A stretch of 6,908 nt of DNA from an uncultured Clostridia bacterium (lineage in GTDB: Bacteria; Bacillota; Clostridia; TANB77; CAG-508), in NCBI GenBank assembly GCA_949448405.1, contig CASTFX010000066.1, forward strand, positions 1 through 6,908. Reading direction: 5' to 3'. The position numbers and the translations under genes are program-made. Below, piece by piece: positions 1 through 5,621 of the stretch. The notes below the pieces were generated by a model. It had not been told where the DNA came from. It searched no databases and worked only from the letters and a program-made list of their open reading frames with translations. How positions within the stretch are numbered: position 1 is the first letter of the stretch; each line of letters opens with the position of its first letter.

Positions 1-302
1 CCTTCTGTTATCTTAAACCAACTTCTCGCTCCACTTATAGGTTCAGTAAATAATACTGCTATGAGCGCTATAATTGCCAGCCCATACAGAACTGGTGATA
101 TTTTTGCTATTAAATTATAATCTACAAATATGACAATTATCATAATAGGAATACTTATAAGTGCCCATAAGATTTGCTTTTGAAACTCTTCATAATTGTC
201 ATCCTGAGTTGCAGAAAACAGAGCAACAATTCCTATGCATAGTAAAACTAAGCAACAAATAAGTATTCCCCATTCTATGTTTTTTAACATTTTTTTATTC
301 AT
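1..302 (-). CDS. rodA: RodA/FtsW-family (SEDS) peptidoglycan glycosyltransferase, N-terminal part
   Basis: The first 100 residues of a polytopic membrane protein are present; the gene runs off the left edge, so its 3' end is missing. SEDS proteins polymerise glycan strands from lipid II together with a class B penicillin-binding protein, RodA in the elongation complex. The visible part has three hydrophobic spans (about residues 12-33, 47-64 and 70-88) and then the sequence GARSWFKITEG, which matches the family hallmark around GARxW in the first large extracellular loop. The start is the ATG at 302, preceded by a G-rich stretch (GGGGG) about nine bases upstream; an in-frame ATG four codons later is possible. 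It lies 46 bases downstream of minE, and minD-minE-rodA is a familiar clostridial arrangement that favours RodA over FtsW or SpoVE. The assignment to the SEDS family is firm; the paralogue is inferred from context. The visible part has no CGG codon and is intact. Confidence 0.85.
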   Translation of the reverse strand, partial: MNKKMLKNIEWGILICCLVLLCIGIVALFSATQDDNYEEFQKQILWALISIPIMIIVIFVDYNLIAKISPVLYGLAIIALIAVLFTEPISGARSWFKITE

Positions 303-348
303 TTATAAAAACCCCCATATGGAAAGCCTTTGCTCTAAGAGAAATTTA

Positions 349-799
349 TTAATCATTTACTGTTTCGGCACTAACATCTTCTTGAGGTTCGTTTTTTTCT
401 TCTGTTTCTTGTGTATTTTCTTCTACTTCATTTCTTTGAAATTCTACTTTATTTTCTTGTTTTTGTTCAGCTTCTTGTTCTTTACTCTTGTCTCTTATTA
501 TATCGTCTTTTATGCTTAAAATTGGAATATTAGCATATAATGCTGGAGCTCCATTGGTTCCATCATCATTTTGTTTATTGGTCATTCTTACATCCATTGA
601 TGATTCGTCTACATCTATATACTTTTTAATTACTTCTATAATTTCTTGTTTCATAAGTTCTAAGAAATCTGCTGAAACGTTTGCTCTATCTTGCATTAAT
701 ACTAAATGTAATCTCTCTTTAGCTGTATCTTTTGAATTTCCATTTGTTTTATCTGATTTTCCGTATATTCTTAAAAAAATTTATAATGCTTTCAAACAT
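349..799 (-). CDS. minE: Cell division topological specificity factor MinE, with internal +1 shift and long acidic tail
   Basis: MinE stimulates the ATPase of membrane-bound MinD and drives its relocation, so that division is placed correctly. The start is ATG 799, with AAGGTGG seven bases upstream, giving MFESIINFF, the typical amphipathic MinE N-terminus. In frame 0, translation would stop after 16 residues. Skipping the C at 763 (codon 13, CGG) continues into GKSDKTNG and then KERLHLVLMQDR, the conserved anti-MinCD region, followed by the dimerisation domain ending near PALYANIPIL (residues 85-94). Dropping one base makes the span exactly 150 codons (149 residues). E. coli MinE has 88 residues; here about 50 extra C-terminal residues are rich in Glu, Gln and Asn. 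The gene follows minD by 26 bases and is surely cotranscribed with it. The family call is secure. The intact gene depends on frameshifting, and otherwise only the fragment from the ATG at 696 would be read. Confidence 0.88.
763..763 (-). other. CGG recoding site 1 (minE, codon 13)
   Basis: On the minus strand ATA-CGG-A. Removing the C gives ATA-GGA-AAA and joins the two halves of MinE (I12-G13-K14). In frame 0 the reading ends at TAA four codons later. Confidence 0.8.
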
Positions 800-825
800 A
801 TTTATTCCACCTTCGTTTATATTAT

Positions 826-1620
826 CTATTTCTTAGTAAACATTTCTTTTATCTTTGCAAATAGCCCTTTGTCTTTTCCAGGAATTGTTACTTCAACATT
901 TTCTCCTAGTATTCTTTTTGCTATTTCTTTATAGGCTTTTCCAGAAGGTGCTTTTTTGTTTGATATTACTGGTTCTCCTTTATTTGTTTGTGTTATGATA
1001 TATTCATCATCTGGTACAACTCCAGTTAAGTCTATTGAAAGTAGATCAACTATGTCATCTACATCCATCATTTCACCTTTTTTTACCATGTTTGTTCTAA
1101 GTCTATTTATAACTAATTCTGAATTTTTAATTTCTGATGCTTCAAGTAATCCTATAATTCTATCTGCATCTCTTATAGCTGATATTTCTGCTGTTGTGAC
1201 TACTATTGCTCTGTCTGCTCCAACAATAGCATTTTTAAATCCTTGTTCAATTCCAGCTGGACAGTCAATTAATATGTAATCAAATAATTCTTTTAAACTA
1301 TTTGTAAGTTCAACCATTTGGGCTTCATTAACTGCGCTCTTATCTCTTGTTTGAGCTGCTGGTAATAAAAATAATTCTTCATATCTTTTATCTTTTATTA
1401 AGGCTTGTCTTAACTTACATCTTCCTTCTACGACATCAACTATATCATATACTATTCTGTTTTCTAGTCCCATTACAACATCAAGGTTTCTTAATCCAAT
1501 GTCTGTATCAACTAATGCAACTCTTTTTCCTTCTAAAGCTAAAGCTGCACCTAAATTGGCTGTTGTAGTTGTTTTTCCAACTCCTCCTTTTCCTGATGTT
1601 ATTACGATAACTTCTCCCAT
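826..1620 (-). CDS. minD: Septum site-determining ATPase MinD
   Basis: MinD is a ParA/MinD-type P-loop ATPase that dimerises on the membrane with ATP, recruits the division inhibitor MinC where present, and is released by MinE. From ATG 1620 the protein has 264 residues, normal for the family. Visible motifs are the deviant Walker A GKGGVGKTT (residues 10-18, signature Lys11), the switch I region VDTDIGLRNLD (38-47), the Walker B/switch II segment DYILIDCPAGIE (114-125), and a C-terminal amphipathic membrane-targeting helix with basic and hydrophobic residues (about 251-264). An in-frame ATG at 1632 would add MEEK, but GGAGG (1626-1630) lies five bases before the 1620 ATG and overlaps that longer start, so 1620 is preferred. 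minC is not adjacent; minD leads a minD-minE-rodA unit. The gene has no CGG codon and reads through without interruption. Confidence 0.97.
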   Translation of the reverse strand: MGEVIVITSGKGGVGKTTTTANLGAALALEGKRVALVDTDIGLRNLDVVMGLENRIVYDIVDVVEGRCKLRQALIKDKRYEELFLLPAAQTRDKSAVNEAQMVELTNSLKELFDYILIDCPAGIEQGFKNAIVGADRAIVVTTAEISAIRDADRIIGLLEASEIKNSELVINRLRTNMVKKGEMMDVDDIVDLLSIDLTGVVPDDEYIITQTNKGEPVISNKKAPSGKAYKEIAKRILGENVEVTIPGKDKGLFAKIKEMFTKK

Positions 1621-1625
1621 TTTTT

Positions 1626-1630
1626 CCTCC
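1626..1630 (-). promoter_or_regulatory. Ribosome binding site that decides the minD start
   Basis: GGAGG followed by five A residues and then ATG 1620. Because this site sits inside the extra codons of the alternative start at 1632, it supports the shorter MinD. Confidence 0.75.
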
Positions 1631-1668
1631 ATCCTGGCTAATTATTTGCCATTCCATGATTAATATTT

Positions 1669-1712
1669 ATTATAATTAAAAAATAAAGTAAGATATATTA
1701 AAAAATATCTTA
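1669..1712 (-). promoter_or_regulatory. Possible minD leader: AT-only hairpin and -10-like TATAAT
   Basis: In the 151-base gap upstream of minD, the minus strand carries TAAGATAT and ATATCTTA (stem at 1689-1712, loop rich in T and A) followed by a T-rich run, then TATAAT at 1669-1674. The hairpin could be a weak terminator for the small gene upstream. No good -35 box lies 16-18 bases before the TATAAT. Both calls are weak, as the whole gap is nearly pure A and T. Confidence 0.3.
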
Positions 1713-1771
1713 TTTTGTATTTTTATTTTCATTCTTTAGTTTTCCGTTTTTTAATATATTTTACTTTTGTT

Positions 1772-1990
1772 TTATATTACTATACTTGAATTTCCAACAC
1801 TCTGATATATTTCTTGTAGTCTATTTACATCTTCACCATATACTTCTTTTATTCTTTGTTCTGCCTGTAAAACTGTAACTTGATAATTTGTGCTTGTCCA
1901 ATATATATTTATAAGCATAGTCATACAAAAAATAAATGCAACTATTACAAATACAGTTATTGAACCTTTCTCAGACTTTAAATTTATCAT
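1772..1990 (-). CDS. Small single-span membrane protein with pilin-like/TadE-like N-terminus
   Basis: A 72-residue protein of unknown function. The N-terminus is short and basic, followed by EKGSITVFV (residues 7-15) and one hydrophobic segment (about residues 11-29), then a mostly hydrophilic stretch likely to form a helix and lie outside the cell. The 'KGSITVFV plus hydrophobic helix' layout resembles the first part of TadE/TadG-like and related pilus-assembly proteins that are common in Clostridia, which are usually much longer; this one ends after 72 residues. The start is ATG 1990 with GGAGG seven bases upstream, and a good promoter lies just before it, so it is probably a real separately transcribed gene. 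No frameshift signal (CGG) is present that would extend it. The TadE-like link rests on the N-terminal motif alone. Confidence 0.7.
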   Translation of the reverse strand: MINLKSEKGSITVFVIVAFIFCMTMLINIYWTSTNYQVTVLQAEQRIKEVYGEDVNRLQEIYQSVGNSSIVI

Positions 1991-2022
1991 ATGTTTCCTC
2001 CAATTTTTTATAGGTCTTTAAT

Positions 2023-2051
2023 ATTATATCCTATATATCAATTTTATTCAA
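2023..2051 (-). promoter_or_regulatory. Sigma-A-type promoter for the small membrane protein gene
   Basis: Minus strand TTGAAT (2046-2051), a 17-base spacer, and TATAAT (2023-2028). The predicted RNA start near 2016 gives a leader of roughly 25 bases with GGAGG before ATG 1990. It marks a transcription boundary after ecfT. Confidence 0.72.
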
Positions 2052-2090
2052 GTTTTTTAAACGATTTTTTTCTTAATTTTTAATATATTT

Positions 2091-2666
2091 TTAACTAACA
2101 TATCCTTTTGATAATAAACTTGCTTCAATATCGTTTATCTTTTTTATAACCATCGTGATAAGTGGAACTAATATATAATTTGGTTTTCTTATTACATTTC
2201 TAAAATTAATCTCGTATCCTTTTGCTTTTAAAGCATACTTTATTTCTTGTATTTCTCTTTGAATTATTGGTATGAATGTAGTTCCTATACATAGTATTAT
2301 TCCTATTTCTCTAGAATCTATTTTGAAAATTTTTAGTGGTTTTAAAAGAGTCTCTATTACATATTGTAATTTATGTGGTGTCATTTTTTTTGCAAAAATG
2401 TATGTCATATTACATACAAGGATTAGTCTTATTCCTATTAAAGCACCAAAATTTATTCCACTTATAATCATATTTATTCCTGCTGTAAATGCAATAAACG
2501 GCATTAGTTTAAGTATTGCAAAAATTGCTCTTTTAAAATTTTCTCTTAAAAGAAGCATCATTATAATATTTATTGCACAAACTATTCCAAGTAAGCTATA
2601 ACTTTTTATGAAAAAAACTAAAATAGTGTATGCTATGAATAGTATAAATTGAATTATATATAACAT
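2091..2666 (-). CDS. ecfT: ECF transporter transmembrane (T) component EcfT
   Basis: EcfT is the membrane scaffold that couples the ATPases of an energy-coupling factor transporter to a substrate-binding S protein. The 191-residue protein has several hydrophobic spans in the N-terminal half (about 1-20, 23-40, 48-70, 76-92) and one around 120-136, then a long cytoplasmic segment. EcfT proteins carry two short Ala-Arg-Gly-type coupling motifs that dock on the ATPases; the equivalents here are KAKGY (147-151) and LSKGY (185-189), each with Lys in place of Arg. The length is at the short end for the family. The start is ATG 2666 with GAGAGGA six bases upstream, 11 bases after the ecfA stop, so it is the last gene of the folT-folC-ecfA-ecfT operon. 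No convincing GC-rich terminator follows. No CGG codon; intact. Confidence 0.87.
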   Translation of the reverse strand: MLYIIQFILFIAYTILVFFIKSYSLLGIVCAINIIMMLLLRENFKRAIFAILKLMPFIAFTAGINMIISGINFGALIGIRLILVCNMTYIFAKKMTPHKLQYVIETLLKPLKIFKIDSREIGIILCIGTTFIPIIQREIQEIKYALKAKGYEINFRNVIRKPNYILVPLITMVIKKINDIEASLLSKGYVS

Positions 2667-2677
2667 TTTAATCCTCT

Positions 2678-3453
2678 CTATATTAAATCCTCAAAATTAA
2701 TTTCTATTCCTTTGTCTTTTAATTTTTGCATCATTTCTATTGCCTTTGGAATTTTTATACCTTTCTCTTTTAAAAACTCTATGTTTTCTAATATCTCTTG
2801 AATTTTAAATTCTTTTACACTCTTACCTTTTTCTAATACTATTACCTTATCTGATAAAAATATTTCATCTATTACATTTGTTATATAGATTATTGTGTAT
2901 CCTTCTTCTTTTAGCTTTTTTACTATTTTTTTTATATCTTCTTTACCTTCAGGGTCTAGCATCGCAGTTGGTTCGTCCATTATTATGTATTTAGGTTTTA
3001 TACTAAGAATTCCTGCAATAGTTACTCTTTGTTTTTGTCCAAGTGAAAGTTCATAAGCTTCTTTTTGTATAAATTCTTCCATTCCGAACTTGTTTTAATG
3101 CATTTTTTATTCTTTCTTCTTTATTGTCTAATTCTAAGTTATTTAGTGCAAATAATATATCATCGTGTACATTATTAAATATTATTTGGTTTTCTGGATT
3201 TTGGAAAATTATTCCACATAATTTTCTAAGTTCTATAAATCTATTTTTGTCTTGTGTATCTATTCCGTCTATTAAAACTTTACCGACTACTAGGTTTAGT
3301 TATGCCTGCGATAATTCTTGAAAGTGTCGATTTTCCTGAACCATTTTTTCCTATTATGCTTATAACTTGTCCTTCTTCAATTTTTAAGTTTATATTTTCT
3401 AATCCTTCAGTTCCATTTTTATATTTGTAACTAACTTCTTGTATTTCAATCAT
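2678..3453 (-). CDS. ecfA: ECF transporter ATP-binding component (EcfA/CbiO-like), two +1 shifts
   Basis: ABC ATPase that powers vitamin uptake with EcfT and an S component, here probably FolT. The start is ATG 3453 (AAGGT upstream), 17 bases after folC. In frame 0 the gene stops at codon 58, because CGG is followed directly by TAA. Skipping C at 3285 and again at 3086 gives exactly 258 codons (257 residues), matching the family. Motifs: Walker A GKNGSGKST (35-43), Q-loop FQNPENQ (83-89), ABC signature LSLGQKQRV (third residue Leu rather than the usual Gly), Walker B YIIMDEPTAMLDP. At the switch (H-loop) position the sequence is ITNVIDE, so the usual catalytic His is replaced by Asn. EcfA proteins usually work as A/A' pairs; no second ATPase gene is present here, so a partner may be encoded elsewhere. 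The reading depends on both recoding events. Confidence 0.9.
3086..3086 (-). other. CGG recoding site 3 (ecfA, second site)
   Basis: Minus strand GTT-CGG-A. Skipping C gives GTT-GGA-ATG and the protein junction LKQV-G123-MEEF. Between the two ecfA sites there are exactly 66 codons in the shifted frame. Confidence 0.8.
3285..3285 (-). other. CGG recoding site 2 (ecfA, first site)
   Basis: Minus strand AGT-CGG-TAA. The in-frame codon after CGG is a stop. Skipping C gives AGT-GGT-AAA, restoring KPSSG57KVLIDG, the normal ABC sequence between Walker A and the Q-loop. Confidence 0.82.
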
Positions 3454-3470
3454 TTCTATACCTTCTTAAA

Positions 3471-4738
3471 CTATTTCAAAAACTTTTCTACGACATCTTT
3501 ATATACATAAAAGCTTCCGAATTATCATAATAACACTGTTACTATATTCTTTTTTGGCAATTTTTATTGCATTTTCTAGTTCTTCTTTATATATGTTATC
3601 TGATAAGTATTTTTTTGCTTCTTTATATAAATCTTCTTTATTTACATATTTATCTTTATCGTTACCTGTTGTAAAGAAAAACACACCGTTTACTATCTTT
3701 AGTTAATATTTTTACAACTGTTTTGTAATCTTTTGTTGTTAATGATGATAAAATATATACTTTTTGTTTGTCTGGATAGTACATATTTATTGTATTCATT
3801 AAATTGTTTATGGCGTCCTCATTGTGTCCGCCATCAAATATTATCTTTGGGTTATTGCTTAGAGTTTCAAATCTAGCTTTGTGTATTACTGTACTTAGTC
3901 CTTTTTCTATATCCTCTTTTTTTATATCATATCCTTTTTCATTTAATATATCCATAGTCTGCATTGCTATTGCTGCATTGTATATTTGACATTTTCCTTT
4001 TAAGTTTATATTTATATTTTTATGATTTTTGTAGTCTATTTGCTGATAGTCTTCATTAAAAGAATAGTTTCTTATATCTTCTTCGTTTATGATATGTAAT
4101 GTGCTATTTTTTTCTTTACAAGTACTTCTGATTATCTCCATTACTTTCTCTTGATAACATATCACTGTATCGCTATTTTGTTTTATTATTCCTGCCTTAT
4201 TTTCTGCTATTTCTTCTATTGTGTTCCCTAATATACTCATATGGTCTAGTCCGATTTCTGTTATTATTGAAATCATACTATCTACTATATTAGTACAATC
4301 ATATGTGCCACCCATTCCAGTTTCTAAAACAACAAAGTCACAATCCTTCTTAGCAAAATAGATTAATGCAAGTGTTGTCACTACTTCAAATTCCTTAACA
4401 GGTGTTTTGTGTTTCTGGTTATATATATCAACTTTCTCTGCTATTTGCTCTAAGATATCGCTCATTTCTTTATCTGTTATTTCTACATTGTTTACAGTTA
4501 TTCTTTCATTGTATTTGATTAAATGCGGAGAAATATATTTTCCGACCCTATATCCTGCATTTACAAGTATATTATTAATCATCTCACATACGCTACCTTT
4601 TCCATTCGTTCCTGCAACATGTATAAATTTTGTTTTTTTATGAGGATTACCAAATTCCTTCATAAAAAATTCCATTGCATCTAGTGTTGGGTCTTTTGTG
4701 ACTGAATCAAATCTTTTAAGGTATTCTTCTATATTCAT
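3471..4738 (-). CDS. folC: Folylpolyglutamate synthase / dihydrofolate synthase FolC, two +1 shifts
   Basis: Cytosolic ATP-dependent ligase that adds glutamates to folates (and in many bacteria glutamate to dihydropteroate), trapping the vitamin in the cell. Motifs in order: P-loop HVAGTNGKGSV (residues 40-50), ISPHL, the ETGMGG-DCTN segment, EIGLDHMSILG, ENKAGIIK, and FDGGHNEDA in the C-terminal domain. In frame 0 the protein ends at residue 358. Skipping C at 3688 (codon 351) and C at 3519 yields exactly 422 codons (421 residues), the usual size, with the restored segments SKGVFFFTTGND and IIGSFYVYKDV, the latter matching the conserved FolC C-terminus. The start is ATG 4738; GAGGAG lies at the very end of folT, only three bases separate the folT stop from this ATG, and translational coupling is likely. 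Its place beside folT links uptake with retention. Confidence 0.95.
3519..3519 (-). other. CGG recoding site 5 (folC, second site)
   Basis: Minus strand ATT-CGG-A. Skipping C gives ATT-GGA-AGC and the junction MII-G407-SFYVYKDV, the conserved end of FolC. Without it the protein would end in KLLCI and lose the family C-terminus. Confidence 0.82.
3688..3688 (-). other. CGG recoding site 4 (folC, first site)
   Basis: Minus strand AAA-CGG-T. Skipping C gives AAA-GGT-GTG and joins SK-G351-VFFFTTGND. In frame 0 the protein would end eight codons later. The two folC sites are exactly 56 codons apart in the shifted frame. Confidence 0.82.
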
Positions 4739-4741
4739 GAT

Positions 4742-5279
4742 TTACTCCTCTAATAAGTATTTCTTTGTAACTGGTCTTAATACATTTACTAAAGTGAATA
4801 TTGTGATTATTTTTATTGGTATCATTATTAGTTGTGGAACAATTCTTACTGATAGTACTGCTAAAAATGCTTTATCGTACATTATCATAAGCCAAAGTGC
4901 ATTCATAAAGACATCTACTACAAATGCAACTACTATACAAGCTAGAACTAATCTAATTATTAATTCTTTATTTGTAAATTCGCCTTCTTTTTTGTATAAT
5001 ATTAACCCATAAATAATTCCTCTTAATACTGCACTTATTGTAAATCCAACAAAATATGTTCCAAATGGAAATAAAAGTGCTCCGAATTAAGTCTGATAAT
5101 CCACATATTATTGCTGTATACTTAGGTCCAAGCCAAATCGCTGCAAGTATTGCTGGTACGAAACTAAATCCTATTGATAAAAATGATGTGTTGATTGATA
5201 AAAATCTTGATAACACTATTGAAAGTGCAAGTAACAATGCTGATAAAATAATTTTCTTTGTTTTTGACATTTTTTGCAT
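4742..5279 (-). CDS. folT: Folate-specific ECF transporter S component FolT, one +1 shift
   Basis: Membrane protein that binds folate outside the cell and is energised by EcfT and EcfA. The N-terminus is basic, then hydrophobic (IILSALLLALSIVLSRFLS), followed by IGFSFVPAILAAIWLGP and GLSDLI-GALLFPFGTYFVGF, the characteristic FolT-type S-component pattern; about six hydrophobic segments follow in total. In frame 0 the sequence diverges after residue 65; skipping C at 5084 gives exactly 179 codons (178 residues), normal for the family. The ATG at 5279 is chosen because AAGGGAG lies eight bases upstream; a TTG at 5297 in the same frame lies within the regulatory hairpin. A THF riboswitch directly upstream supports the folate specificity, as does folC downstream. 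Confidence 0.92.
5084..5084 (-). other. CGG recoding site 6 (folT, codon 66)
   Basis: Minus strand ATT-CGG-A. Skipping C gives ATT-GGA-GCA and the junction SDLI-G66-ALLFPFG, a conserved stretch of FolT. Confidence 0.82.
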
Positions 5280-5304
5280 AAAAAAAACTCCCTTCAAAAG
5301 AGCT
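5280..5304 (-). terminator. Expression platform of the THF riboswitch: terminator / SD-sequestering hairpin
   Basis: On the minus strand AGCTCTTT-TGA-AGGGAGTT folds into a short stem (some G-U pairs) followed by eight T residues that run into the folT ATG. The 3' arm contains the folT ribosome binding site AAGGGAG, so the hairpin could stop transcription or hide the site. The 5' arm AGCTCTTT (complement of 5297-5304) is also a perfect 8-base match to AAAGAGCT inside the aptamer (complement of 5370-5377), giving two exclusive folds: ligand-bound aptamer with this hairpin (off), or the long-range pairing (on). This is inferred from complementarity. Confidence 0.65.
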
Positions 5305-5341
5305 CCCTAAAAGAAGATTAAAAATATATTTTCTTCTTATT

Positions 5342-5443
5342 CATAGCGGAATGCAAAAACAGATAAGCAAGCTCTTTAAAAGCTTTTCACTTACTATCAA
5401 CTTCCCGTATAGTAAGCCTTGACTATTTGTTTTTTACTCTATG
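5342..5443 (-). ncRNA. Tetrahydrofolate (THF) riboswitch aptamer
   Basis: The minus strand begins CATAGAGTA and ends TTGCATTCCGCTATG: P1 pairs CATAG with CTATG and carries the GAGTA and GCATTCCGC core elements of the folT-type THF riboswitch. P2 pairs AAAAACA with TGTTTTT. P3 is a perfect 8-base stem CTTACTAT/ATAGTAAG capped by a loop with GGGAAGTTG, comparable to the conserved GGGAUGUCG loop; GTCAAG before P3 matches the GUUAAG element. A further small stem pairs AAGCT with AGCTT and overlaps the predicted switching segment. It lies upstream of folT, the classic target, and is expected to shut the operon off when reduced folate is plentiful. A separate AT-rich hairpin (AAGAAGA/TCTTCTT, 5311-5338) lies between aptamer and expression platform. 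Confidence 0.88.
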
Positions 5444-5448
5444 CATAT

Positions 5449-5477
5449 ATAATACACCTTTTATTGTATTTCGTCAA
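5449..5477 (-). promoter_or_regulatory. Promoter of the folT-folC-ecfA-ecfT operon
   Basis: Minus strand TTGACG (5472-5477), 17-base spacer, TATTAT (5449-5454). The expected RNA start, six or seven bases on, falls at 5442-5443, exactly where riboswitch stem P1 begins. Confidence 0.8.
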
Positions 5478-5483
5478 TATTTT

Positions 5484-5520
5484 ACAAAAAATAAGTGCCA
5501 ACTAATGTTGACACTTATTT
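5484..5520 (-). terminator. Rho-independent terminator
   Basis: Minus strand AAATAAGTGTCAAC, loop ATTA, then GTTGGCACTTATTT: a 14-base stem with one T-G wobble, followed by further T residues. It ends the transcript of the structured RNA and any read-through from the dprA-side genes, just before the folT promoter. The plus strand can also fold here, but with a mismatch. Confidence 0.85.
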
Positions 5521-5604
5521 AGTTATTTGGCAGGTGTGCCAAATCCTGCATCTCTTTTGACCTCTACGGTGTGTGGAGGGCACATTTGTCCACTTCAAAT
5601 AACT
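5521..5604 (-). ncRNA. Candidate structured small RNA with junction and kissing loops (unrecognised)
   Basis: Read on the minus strand, a 9-base closing stem AGTTATTTG/CAAATAACT (5596-5604 with 5521-5529) encloses three hairpins. The first is GTGGA...TCCAC (5573-5593) with loop CAAATGTGCCC. The second is a short ACC-GTAGA-GGT. The third is GCAGG...CCTGC (5530-5549) with loop ATTTGGCACA. TGTGCC in the first loop is complementary to GGCACA in the third, so the loops can kiss. The element is more GC-rich than its surroundings, has a promoter just upstream and a strong terminator just downstream, and holds no ORF. The RNA would be about 130 bases. I do not recognise a known riboswitch or RNA family. 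It could be a trans-acting RNA or the structured 3' end of the upstream transcript. Confidence 0.62.
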
Positions 5605-5621
5605 CTCTTTATTATATTTTA

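Noticed and set aside
488..934. Long open frame on the plus strand, and several others antisense to minD, folC, ecfT and minE
   Set aside because: They are antisense to conserved genes, have low-complexity hydrophobic translations and no convincing ribosome binding site.
1744..1746. A seventh CGG on the minus strand
   Set aside because: It lies in the non-coding gap after the small membrane protein gene, so no reading frame is affected.
2040..2090. Terminator after ecfT
   Set aside because: The stretch is A/T-rich with T runs but has no stable stem; I could not support a terminator.
763..5084. Treating minE, ecfA, folC and folT as pseudogenes
   Set aside because: All motifs and exact family lengths are kept, there is no premature stop after the shifts, and all six lesions are the same event. 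Random decay would give mixed indels and stops.
763..5084. Six ordinary homopolymer sequencing errors
   Set aside because: The insertions are not in A or T runs, although such runs are abundant and intact here (for example eight T before the folT ATG). A motif-specific error before GG is still possible and is kept as the main alternative; phase alone is only modest evidence because most GG pairs in coding sequence are glycine codons.
763..5084. CGG reassigned to another amino acid, as reported for CGG to Trp or Gln in some bacteria
   Set aside because: A changed amino acid would leave the frame intact. Here the conserved protein continues only in the +1 frame.
5521..5604. Cloverleaf-like fold read as an unusual tRNA, perhaps the decoder of CGGN
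   Set aside because: The four-way shape is suggestive, but there is no TTCRA-type T loop, no D-loop GG, no fitting anticodon arm, and the closing stem is nine pairs. Not a tRNA by sequence.
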